The position numbers and the translations under genes were made by a program. From the NCBI GenBank assembly GCA_900556255.1, contig USNZ01000063.1, positions 1-7,004 on the forward strand: a DNA stretch of 7,004 bases. The letters are read 5' to 3'. The notes beneath the pieces are model-generated. The model saw only the letters and a list, made by a program, of their open reading frames with translations, was not told the DNA's origin and searched no databases. The stretch is from an uncultured Oscillospiraceae bacterium. Lineage in GTDB: Bacteria > Bacillota > Clostridia > Oscillospirales > Ruminococcaceae. Shown here one piece after another: positions 1 through 5,991 of the stretch (position 1 is the first letter of the stretch; each line of letters starts with the position of its first letter).

Positions 1-898
1 TGACCTCCAGGCAGTCCTTGACCGCCATCTGAATGAGCGACGCGGGGCAGTTGTGGCCGATTCCGCGGGAAATCTGCCCGCACATCGGCACGATGCTGTC
101 GGCGTCCTCGCAGCGGGGGTTGGCGGCGACATAGCCCATGCGCTCGCCTGGGATGCTCAGGCTCTTGGAGAAGGAGTAGCAGGTCAGCGTGTCATCGTAG
201 AATTTAGCGGGATAGGGCACCGCCGCGCCGCCAAAGGCGATCTCGCGGTACGGTTCGTCGGAGATCAGGAAGATATGGTGCCCGAATTTCTGCGAAGCAG
301 CGCGTAAAACGTCGGCAAGGCGGGTCAGCGTTGCGGCGCTGTACGCCGTGCCGCTGGGGTTGTTGGGCGAATTGATGAGCACCGCGGCGGTGTTTTCGTC
401 CAGCAGGGTGTCCAGCGCGTCAAAGTTGATTTGGAAATCCGCGCAGCGCGGCGGGGCAACGCGCAAGGTCAGGCCCGCCCCCTCGACATAGGGCTTGTAT
501 TCGGGGAAAAACGGTGCAAAGGTCACAACGTTCTGCCCCGGCACACCCACGCAGCGCAGCGCATGCGCCAGCGCCCCCGCCGCGCCGCTGGTCATAAAGA
601 TGTGGGCGGCGGTGTAGTCCATGCCGAAACGGCGGTTCAGGCTTTCGGCCACGGCGGCGCGCACGTCGGGCAGTGTCAGGGTGGGGGTATAGCCGTGCAG
701 CGTCACGGGGTCGGTTTCGGCCAGCAGGCGTTGGCAGGTATCGGTAAACTGCGGCGGGCAGGGCACCGACGGGTTGCCCAGCGAGTAGTCAAAGACATTC
801 TCGTAGCCGATTTCCCTGCCCCGCGCGGTGCTCCACTCGGAAATTTGGCGGATTACCGACTTGGCGGAAAGCATATCCTTGTAGTGTTGTGCGATCAA
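1..898 (-). CDS. Class I/II PLP-dependent aminotransferase, partial (C-terminus beyond left edge)
   Basis: A fold-type I, pyridoxal-phosphate-dependent aminotransferase of the aspartate aminotransferase superfamily; cytoplasmic amino-acid transamination is the expected role, substrate unknown. The 299 visible residues start MIAQHYKDML. They contain the cofactor-site motif SPNNPSG (residues 177-183, Asn179), SDEPY (213-217; Asp214 contacts the pyridine nitrogen, Tyr217 the ring hydroxyl) and SFSKSLSIPGERMGY (242-256; Lys245 is the Schiff-base lysine, Arg253 binds the phosphate). Family members are about 390-400 residues, so roughly the last quarter is missing only because the window ends. The chosen start is TTG at 898, preceded by AAAGGGGG with 9 nt spacing. 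An in-frame TTG at 904 is too close to that site, and the ATG at 874 has no good site. It lies downstream of the phosphatase on the same strand, and I see no promoter of its own, so co-transcription is likely. All key catalytic residues in view are intact. Confidence 0.93.
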   Translation of the reverse strand, partial: MIAQHYKDMLSAKSVIRQISEWSTARGREIGYENVFDYSLGNPSVPCPPQFTDTCQRLLAETDPVTLHGYTPTLTLPDVRAAVAESLNRRFGMDYTAAHIFMTSGAAGALAHALRCVGVPGQNVVTFAPFFPEYKPYVEGAGLTLRVAPPRCADFQINFDALDTLLDENTAAVLINSPNNPSGTAYSAATLTRLADVLRAASQKFGHHIFLISDEPYREIAFGGAAVPYPAKFYDDTLTCYSFSKSLSIPGERMGYVAANPRCEDADSIVPMCGQISRGIGHNCPASLIQMAVKDCLEV

Positions 899-907
899 AA
901 GCAAGTA

Positions 908-915
908 CCCCCTTT
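908..915 (-). promoter_or_regulatory. Ribosome binding site that decides the TTG start of the aminotransferase
   Basis: Read on the minus strand the site is AAAGGGGG, 9 nt before TTG at 898. It lies just outside the palindromic repeat (921-1047), so the repeat forms the mRNA structure immediately upstream of it. Confidence 0.7.
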
Positions 916-920
916 ATGTC

Positions 921-1047
921 GTAAAGCCTTCCCCTTGGGGGGAAGGTGGCGCGGAACGCGCCGGATGAGGGGCGAATGTCCGGCAGGCTGCCCCTCATCA
1001 GTCGGCTTCGCCGCCAGCTTCCCCCGCAGGGGGAAGCCTTTCTTTAC
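921..1047. repeat. Palindromic MITE-like repeat with nested hairpins
   Basis: An imperfect inverted repeat of about 127 bp. The outer ends are GTAAAG (921-926) and CTTTAC (1042-1047). The centre is a perfect 10-bp stem, GATGAGGGGC (964-973) with GCCCCTCATC (990-999), around a 16-nt loop. Each arm carries its own side hairpins. On the left are CCTTCCCC/GGGGAAGG (927-934/939-946) and GGCGCG-GAA-CGCGCC (948-962). On the right are CGGC-TTC-GCCG (1003-1013) and GCTTCCCCC-GCA-GGGGGAAGC (1017-1037). The arms align to each other with the same hairpin order, as in a small non-autonomous mobile element. There is no coding capacity and no T-run, so it is not a simple terminator. From memory, similar CTTCCCC...GATGAGGGG palindromes are scattered through Oscillospiraceae genomes; I cannot verify that here. 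Copies of CGTAAA flank it (920-925 and 1048-1053), possibly a target duplication. Confidence 0.85.
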
Positions 1048-1703
1048 CGTAAAATAATTTCTTCCAGATCCTTGCAGTCCCCCGCCAGGTACTCTGCGCC
1101 TTCTTTTTCCAGCTCGTCGCGGGTGCGGAACCCCCACAAAGCGCCGCAGCAGGGCAGCCCGGCGTTGTGGGCGGTCTGCACGTCGACATTGCTGTCGCCC
1201 ACGTACAGAATTTTATCGGTTGCGGGGTCCACGCCCAAGGTGCGCATCAGCGCGCGGGTCCCCTCGGGTGCGGGCTTGGTGGGCACATTCGGCAGCGCGC
1301 CGCGCACGATCTCAAACAAGCCCTTGCCGAAATAGCGTTCCACCACAGCGCCCGCAAATTCGTCCGCCTTGTTGGAAAATACCGCCATTTTTACACCGTT
1401 TTGCCGCAGCTTATGCAAAAGTTCGGGCATACCCGGGTACGGGGCGGTCTTGTCGTGCATGTGTGCGCCGTACACCGTGTCGAATTCCGCCAGCGTGGCA
1501 GCCAGGGTGTCGGGGTCGCGGGCAGTTTCGGGGCTGAAACGCTCGACCAATTTGGGGATACCGTTGCCCACAAAGTAGCGGTATTCATCCTTGGTGTACT
1601 GCGTCCAGCCGTGGGCGGCGCAGACGCGGTTGGCGGAATCCGCCAGGTCGTCCAGCGTGTTCAGCAGTGTGCCGTCCAGGTCAAATAAAACGGTGGTAAA
1701 CAT
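1044..1703 (-). CDS. HAD-superfamily phosphatase, phosphoglycolate phosphatase-like
   Basis: A 219-residue cytoplasmic hydrolase of the haloacid dehalogenase superfamily, closest in layout to Gph/PGP-type sugar-phosphate phosphatases. All four HAD motifs are visible: FDLDGTLLNT (residues 7-16; nucleophile Asp8, acid/base Asp10), VFSNK (108-112; Ser110), PTKPAP (141-146; Lys143), and VGDSNVDVQTAHNAG (168-182; Asp170 and Asp174 for magnesium). The alpha-helical segment between motifs I and II is the C1 cap. Length is normal for the family. The ATG start has AAGGGGG (1712-1718) 8 nt upstream, and a sigma-A promoter lies just beyond it. The stop TAA (1044-1046) falls inside the terminal GTAAAG of the palindromic repeat, so the C-terminus has probably been set by that insertion. 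The substrate cannot be told from sequence; 2-phosphoglycolate, pyrophosphate or another small phosphoester are all possible. Confidence 0.9.
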   Translation of the reverse strand: MFTTVLFDLDGTLLNTLDDLADSANRVCAAHGWTQYTKDEYRYFVGNGIPKLVERFSPETARDPDTLAATLAEFDTVYGAHMHDKTAPYPGMPELLHKLRQNGVKMAVFSNKADEFAGAVVERYFGKGLFEIVRGALPNVPTKPAPEGTRALMRTLGVDPATDKILYVGDSNVDVQTAHNAGLPCCGALWGFRTRDELEKEGAEYLAGDCKDLEEIILR

Positions 1704-1730
1704 AGTAATCTTCCCCCTTATCGTACCTTT

Positions 1731-1759
1731 ATTATAGTGGTATTGAACGAAAACAGCAA
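1731..1759 (-). promoter_or_regulatory. Sigma-A-type promoter of the phosphatase (and aminotransferase)
   Basis: On the minus strand, TTGCTG (1754-1759) and a perfect TATAAT (1731-1736) are separated by exactly 17 bp. Transcription would start near 1724, leaving a leader of about 20 nt that holds the phosphatase ribosome binding site. Only half of the -35 bases match the consensus TTGACA, so strength rests on the -10. Confidence 0.7.
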
Positions 1760-1791
1760 GCGGCTTTTGTATGTTTTGACTGTCATTTGCG

Positions 1792-1830
1792 AAAAAAATT
1801 GTAAAATTGAAAAAAAGTATTCCCCTTTTT
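1792..1830. promoter_or_regulatory. Phased A-tracts between the divergent promoters
   Basis: Runs of A at 1792-1798, 1803-1806 and 1810-1816 have centres about 9 bp apart, followed by a T-run at 1826-1830, in an otherwise GC-rich window. Such phased tracts bend DNA and, just upstream of a promoter, act as UP elements. Here they would serve uppP, whose -10 follows and whose -35 is poor. The role is inferred; the tracts are seen. Confidence 0.45.
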
Positions 1831-1838
1831 CGGTTTTA

Positions 1839-1847
1839 TGGTATGAT
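1839..1847 (+). promoter_or_regulatory. Extended -10 promoter of uppP
   Basis: TGGTATGAT is an extended -10 (TGn plus TATGAT at 1842-1847, five of six bases matching TATAAT). No good -35 hexamer lies 16-18 bp upstream (the best is TTCCCC-like), which fits an extended -10 promoter helped by the upstream A-tracts. Start of transcription is expected near 1854, just before the ribosome binding site. Confidence 0.6.
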
Positions 1848-1858
1848 AGTATTTGTAT

Positions 1859-1866
1859 AAAGGAGG
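1859..1866 (+). promoter_or_regulatory. Strong ribosome binding site that decides the uppP start
   Basis: AAAGGAGG is a near-perfect complement of the 16S 3' end and lies 10 nt before ATG at 1877. It places the start there rather than at the upstream in-frame TTG at 1853, which precedes the site. Confidence 0.85.
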
Positions 1867-1876
1867 CTTGTTTTCT

Positions 1877-2740
1877 ATGAGCGTTTTGTTTGATATTCTG
1901 CGCTCGGTGGTGTACGGCATCATCGAGGGCATTACCGAATGGCTGCCCATTTCCAGCACGGGCCACATGATTTTGGCCGAGCAGGTGCTGAAATTCAGCT
2001 TCAGCGATGCCTTTATGGAGATGTTCCGCGTGGTCATCCAGCTGGGTGCCATTTTGGCGGTTGTCGTACTGTACTTCAAAAAGCTGTGGCCCTTCTGCGG
2101 CGACAACGGCCGCGATTCCGGCTTTGCCAGGCATTTCCGCTGGCCGGTCATCAAGCTGTGGTGCAAAATTATTGTGGCGTGCCTGCCCGCCGCCGTGCTG
2201 GGGCTTTTGCTGGACGACTGGATGGACGCGCATTTTTACAACAGCGTGGTCGTCGCCGTGATGCTGATCGTTTACGGTATAGCGTTCATTTTGGTGGAGC
2301 GCCGTCCCCGTGTGCCTACCACCACCAAGCTCAGCCGCATCACCTACCAACAGGCGCTCATCATCGGCATATGGCAGGTGCTGGCGCTGATTCCCGGTAC
2401 CTCCCGCAGCGGTGCCACCATTCTGGGCGGCCTGCTGTGCGGGCTGAGCCGCGGCGCTGCGTCGCAGTTCACCTTCTTCTTGGCGATCCCCGTCATGGCG
2501 GGCGCGTCCGGATGGAAGCTGGTCAAGTTCCTTGCCAAGGGCGGGGTGTTTGCCGCGCCTGAGGTCGCCGCGCTGCTGGTCGGCTGCGTGGTGGCGTTTG
2601 TGGTGTCCCTGCTGGCGATCCGTTTCCTGATGGATTACGTCAAAAAGCACACCTTCACGGCCTTTGGCTGGTACCGCATTGCGCTGGGCATTGTGGTGCT
2701 GGGCATCTGGGCCTTGCAAAGCTACGTAATGCCGATATGA
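1877..2740 (+). CDS. uppP: Undecaprenyl-diphosphate phosphatase UppP (BacA)
   Basis: An integral membrane enzyme of 287 residues that removes one phosphate from undecaprenyl diphosphate, regenerating the monophosphate carrier for peptidoglycan and other wall polymers; overexpression gives bacitracin resistance in known homologues. The two family signatures are intact: EGITEWLPISSTGHM (residues 17-31, with Glu17, Glu21, Ser26, Ser27 and His30) and LIPGTSRSGATI (171-182, with Arg177), which together form the active site. Hydrophobic helices are seen at about 52-67, 96-112, 122-140, 157-172, 195-212, 227-249 and 263-281, as expected for this multi-pass fold. Length is typical (E. coli about 273). 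It is a single-gene unit: its own promoter and ribosome binding site upstream, a hairpin terminator after it, divergent from the phosphatase and convergent with the DUF58-transglutaminase gene. No damage is visible. Confidence 0.97.
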   Translation: MSVLFDILRSVVYGIIEGITEWLPISSTGHMILAEQVLKFSFSDAFMEMFRVVIQLGAILAVVVLYFKKLWPFCGDNGRDSGFARHFRWPVIKLWCKIIVACLPAAVLGLLLDDWMDAHFYNSVVVAVMLIVYGIAFILVERRPRVPTTTKLSRITYQQALIIGIWQVLALIPGTSRSGATILGGLLCGLSRGAASQFTFFLAIPVMAGASGWKLVKFLAKGGVFAAPEVAALLVGCVVAFVVSLLAIRFLMDYVKKHTFTAFGWYRIALGIVVLGIWALQSYVMPI

Positions 2741-2762
2741 TCCGGCAAGGTTTCGCGGATCA
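2738..2762. repeat. Small inverted repeat over the uppP stop codon
   Basis: TGATCCG (2738-2744) and CGGATCA (2756-2762) form a perfect 7-bp stem with an 11-nt loop, starting at the uppP stop codon. No T-run follows, so it is not a terminator by itself. It may protect the transcript end or be incidental. Confidence 0.4.
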
Positions 2763-2772
2763 ATAAACATAA

Positions 2773-2818
2773 CAGCCGGAGGTTCACCTTGCGTGTTCCT
2801 CCGGCTGCTTTGTTTTCT
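2773..2818 (+). terminator. Rho-independent terminator of uppP, possibly bidirectional
   Basis: CAGCCGGAGG (2773-2782) pairs perfectly with CCTCCGGCTG (2798-2807). The stem can extend inward through CAC/GTG (2785-2787/2793-2795) after a TT/TT bulge. It is followed by a T-rich tail, CTTTGTTTTCT. On the minus strand the hairpin is followed by TTATGTTTATT, a weaker T-rich stretch, so it may also stop the convergent DUF58-transglutaminase transcript, which ends 63 bp away. Between 2819 and 2880 I see only a minor GCGGG/CCCGC hairpin (2850-2863). Confidence 0.85.
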
Positions 2819-2880
2819 GTGGGTTTTCTTTGGCCGGCACCTTAAACCGGCGGGGATTCCCGCAATCCAAATCGGCTTGT

Positions 2881-5800
2881 TCACGGCGCGGACGGGCGAC
2901 GCATCTTTCTGCGCAGCTGCCGACAGGTGCTGCGCACTTTTTGTGCGGTTGCGGCCGAGCACACCCCCTGCGCAAATTGCGCCGCCTGCACGGCGGCCAG
3001 CAGGCTTTGGATCGTGCCGCTGTCGGTCTGCGGGCAGCATTTTTGCAAAAATTCCGCAAAGGCCGCCTCGTCGGAAGATACCCCTTCCCCCAATCCCAAG
3101 CGCCGCATTTTGCGGTACAGCGCGCGAAATTCCGCCTGTATGGTTTGCAGCGGTGTGCGCCGTGCACGGCGCAGCAGCGCCGCAGTCAGTGCGGCCGCCA
3201 ACAAAGCCGCGGGCAGTACCCACAACAGCGGCGTATTTTGCCGCTTTGCGGCGGGTTGATCCTCCTGCCGGGCGGGCAGCGGGGCGTCGGGTTCTGCCCC
3301 ACCCGGCACGTCCTGTGCCGCATCGGCGGTCAGCTCGCCCTCGGTGATTTCCGCCGCCATGCCGGGCGTTACCTCCAGCGGTGTCCAACCCTGCCCGTCC
3401 CGGTAAATTTCCGCCCAGGCGTGGGCGTTATCGTCCTGCAAAACGGCGCGGTAGCTGCCGTCGCCCGCAGCGGTGAACAGACTTTGCGGCGCGGCATAGC
3501 CCACAACATACCGTGCGGGCAGCCCCACCATGCGGCACAGCAGCACCGCTGCCGAGGCAAACTGTGTGCTGCTGCCCGCGTGGCTCTCGTTCAGGAAATA
3601 CAGCAGCGGGTCGGTGTCGTCGGGCGTCTCGGCGTCCGCGCTGTAACGGCAGCGCTCGTTCAGCCAGCTGCGCACCAGTGCGCGTCGGCCATCGATGTCA
3701 TCATCCCTGAGTTTGCGTTCCTTCACCAGCGCGGCCAGTTCCTTGTCTATGGCATCGTACCCGGCACCGTCGGGCACATCCAGGCAGCGCGCACGAACAT
3801 ACGCGGCGTAGGCGCTCTCCAGACGGTCCAGCACCCCCGCGTCATCATCGTCACGGGCCGCCAGCAGCTCCCCTGCCTGTTTGCGCGGGAAATAGTAGAA
3901 CATATCGTCCTGCACGGTCTGCCCCGCTATGGCTCCGTCGCCGTCCGGCGTGTAGTAGTCGTTAAAATATGCGTTGTACGGCGCAAACGTGTAGGCATCG
4001 TTTGCATGCAGACGCTGTACGGTCATTTGCTGCGGCTGCGCGCCGCTGTATGCCGCGCGCAAAAACGGCAGGTTCGCAATGGCAAGCCGCCCGTCGCCGT
4101 CGGTTTTCCAGTTTGCCGCGGCACTGTCGAAGGCAGCGGCATTCCCTGCCTGCCAGCTTGTGCCGTCATAGTCCACGCCGATAAACCCGCGCAGGTAGAC
4201 GGTCTCCTCCGGCTTGGCGTCGGTCGTGACCAGTATATCCTCCAGCCCTGACAGCGCCAGGCCGTCGCCCCGTGTCAGGCTGCCGTCCTCCACGCCGCCC
4301 GCAGCGGCACTTACATGGAAATTCAGTGCCCCGCCGCTGATTTTCGGCAGCCACTCGATCGCCGCACTCAGCCCGGCCGCGCAGACTTTGTCGGTCACAG
4401 GCTGCAGCGCGTTCAAGGGCAGCATCAGCACGGGGCGCAGTGCCAGGGCAGGCAAAAACAGCACCGCGCAAATGGCAGCCATGCCGATACCGGCCAGCCT
4501 TTGGTTTATGCGGTGGGTCTGCAGGTTGGCGGCATAGACAGCGGAACCCTTGCCGCCCCACAGCCGTTTGCGCACCGGCGACCGCGCCGCCGCACAGCTT
4601 CCCAGCCAGCCCGGCAAAAGCAGCAGCCAGCCCAAAACGGCACGGCCCGTCCCCGCCAACAGCGTGAACGCCACGATCGGCAGAAGCACTGCCCCCAGCA
4701 ACAGCGCGTCGGTGTGGCGGGCTGTCAGCGTGGCCAAAAACATGGTAAACGGCACGGCCGTCAGCAGCGCAAACAGGCCCATCTGCGCCGAAACCGGCGA
4801 GGCGGACACCACAAAATTTGCGTTGAAGCGTGTATTCAAGCACAGCCTGACGGCATCCGCGCACTGTGCCGCACCGGCCAAAAACGGCTGCTGCACTAAA
4901 AACAGCAGCACCAGATACCCCACGGCCAGCGCCAGCGCCGCGCCGTAACGGCCCGCCTGGGAAAGCGGGACGCGGTGCAGTGCCGGCCACGCCGCACACA
5001 GTGCCGCCACGCCAAGCCACACCCAAATCGGCAATGCCAGTGCAAACGCACCGTTCAGCGCCGTCAGCAAGCCCAAGGCCAGCAGTTCCGAAATCAGCAG
5101 ATCCGCCGCCGTTTCCGCCATGGGGCGGGCAGCGGCCTTGGTGCGGGGCAGCAGCACGCGGTCCACAAATACCAGCCCCGTAGCGGGGTCGGTGTCCTTG
5201 CGGCGGGTCAATCTGCGCAGCCGCTTTACGGCGGCCTGCCCAAAGTGCAGCAACTGCTGCGGCGCGTCGGCCCCCTCTGCCAAAACGCTGCCCGCAGGGT
5301 CAGCGCGGTAGGTTGCGCCCAACGGCTCGCGCACGGTCAACTCGCCCACGCGGGCGGTCAGTTTCCAGTGGATCAGCTTCGGCGGGTCGCCCGCACGGTA
5401 GGGGCGCAGATCATAAACGCCGTCGGTCAGATCGCAGCCCGCCGCAGTCACTTTTTCGGCGCAGTTCTGCGGTTTTGTGCCTGCGCCGTCGTCCTCTCCC
5501 TCGGCGGGGGGCAGCACACACAGTTCTCTGCTTTGGGGCGGCACGGCGCAGTGCGCGGCAAACAGCCCCAACGGGTCGCGCACGGTGGCTTCCCGCACAC
5601 GGAACCGCCACAGACCGCTTTTGGCTGCGCGCAGGGTCACGCGCAAATCGGCACACTGATGCGGGGCCAGCATCGCGCCGCAGGGCAGTTCAATGGCCGT
5701 TCCGCTTTCGGCGTCCACAGCCTGCAAAACGACCCGCAGCTCCGGCACGGGCCGCCGCCCGTTGTTGTGCAGTTTCACCAATACGGCAAAATCCTCGTCG

Positions 5801-5991
5801 GGGTGCACGGGGCGGGCAGGCAGCTGCAGCGTTGCCGCCACATCCCTGCGCAGTGTGCGGACATACCACGCCAAAAAGCCGACCAGCAGCACCGCCAGTG
5901 CCGCCAAAAAGACCGCAAACGACGTGCGGCTGACCGCTGCCGCGGCAAACAGTACGGCCAGCAGCAGCGCGCAGCCCACCTTACCTGCCAT
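2881..5991 (-). CDS. DUF58-transglutaminase fusion membrane protein (TgpA-like), catalytic Cys apparently Ser
   Basis: A 1036-residue membrane protein in one uninterrupted frame. Residues 1-45 are a two-helix membrane anchor. A beta-rich region (about 50-180) leads to the DUF58 signature: YDLRPYRAGDPP (193-204), IHWK (207-210), LTARVGELTVREP (211-223). Residues 223-290 match no domain I recognise. About seven membrane helices (297-517) start a TgpA-like half, followed by an extracytoplasmic transglutaminase-like domain (about 520-917), a final helix (921-940) and a charged cytoplasmic tail (941-1036). In the core, AGSSTQFASA (805-814) aligns with canonical GYCxHFASA, putting Ser808 at the nucleophile position; His857 (NAHAWAEIY) and Glu873 (GWTPLEVTPG) are kept. 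The ATG at 5991 overlaps moxR by 11 nt, with GGAG 10 nt upstream; an ATG at 6036 lacks such context. MoxR-DUF58-transglutaminase clusters are known, but substrates are mostly undefined. A sequencing error or lost stop at the junction is possible. Confidence 0.88.
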   Translation of the reverse strand: MAGKVGCALLLAVLFAAAAVSRTSFAVFLAALAVLLVGFLAWYVRTLRRDVAATLQLPARPVHPDEDFAVLVKLHNNGRRPVPELRVVLQAVDAESGTAIELPCGAMLAPHQCADLRVTLRAAKSGLWRFRVREATVRDPLGLFAAHCAVPPQSRELCVLPPAEGEDDGAGTKPQNCAEKVTAAGCDLTDGVYDLRPYRAGDPPKLIHWKLTARVGELTVREPLGATYRADPAGSVLAEGADAPQQLLHFGQAAVKRLRRLTRRKDTDPATGLVFVDRVLLPRTKAAARPMAETAADLLISELLALGLLTALNGAFALALPIWVWLGVAALCAAWPALHRVPLSQAGRYGAALALAVGYLVLLFLVQQPFLAGAAQCADAVRLCLNTRFNANFVVSASPVSAQMGLFALLTAVPFTMFLATLTARHTDALLLGAVLLPIVAFTLLAGTGRAVLGWLLLLPGWLGSCAAARSPVRKRLWGGKGSAVYAANLQTHRINQRLAGIGMAAICAVLFLPALALRPVLMLPLNALQPVTDKVCAAGLSAAIEWLPKISGGALNFHVSAAAGGVEDGSLTRGDGLALSGLEDILVTTDAKPEETVYLRGFIGVDYDGTSWQAGNAAAFDSAAANWKTDGDGRLAIANLPFLRAAYSGAQPQQMTVQRLHANDAYTFAPYNAYFNDYYTPDGDGAIAGQTVQDDMFYYFPRKQAGELLAARDDDDAGVLDRLESAYAAYVRARCLDVPDGAGYDAIDKELAALVKERKLRDDDIDGRRALVRSWLNERCRYSADAETPDDTDPLLYFLNESHAGSSTQFASAAVLLCRMVGLPARYVVGYAAPQSLFTAAGDGSYRAVLQDDNAHAWAEIYRDGQGWTPLEVTPGMAAEITEGELTADAAQDVPGGAEPDAPLPARQEDQPAAKRQNTPLLWVLPAALLAAALTAALLRRARRTPLQTIQAEFRALYRKMRRLGLGEGVSSDEAAFAEFLQKCCPQTDSGTIQSLLAAVQAAQFAQGVCSAATAQKVRSTCRQLRRKMRRPSAP

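Noticed and set aside
921..1047. The palindrome as an ordinary rho-independent terminator of the phosphatase
   Set aside because: There is no T-run after the stems on either strand, and the nested multi-hairpin architecture fits a repeat element better.
431..1057. A 208-codon plus-strand open frame opposite the aminotransferase
   Set aside because: It is antisense to an aminotransferase with intact active-site motifs and runs straight through the palindromic repeat.
1856..1861. TATAAA as a -10 box for uppP
   Set aside because: It overlaps the ribosome binding site, so the transcript would lose that site.
1853..1876. An upstream TTG start for uppP adding eight residues
   Set aside because: It precedes the strong AAAGGAGG site; ATG at 1877 is correctly spaced and gives the usual family N-terminus.
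1718..3388. A 556-codon minus-strand open frame running antisense across all of uppP
   Set aside because: It crosses a clear terminator and promoter region, has low-complexity Arg/Gln/His/Gly composition, and opposes an unmistakable uppP. It is an antisense shadow of GC-rich codons.
2830..4251. A 473-codon plus-strand open frame opposite the transglutaminase half
   Set aside because: No domain is recognisable, the composition is typical of a shadow frame, and the opposite strand holds the real protein.
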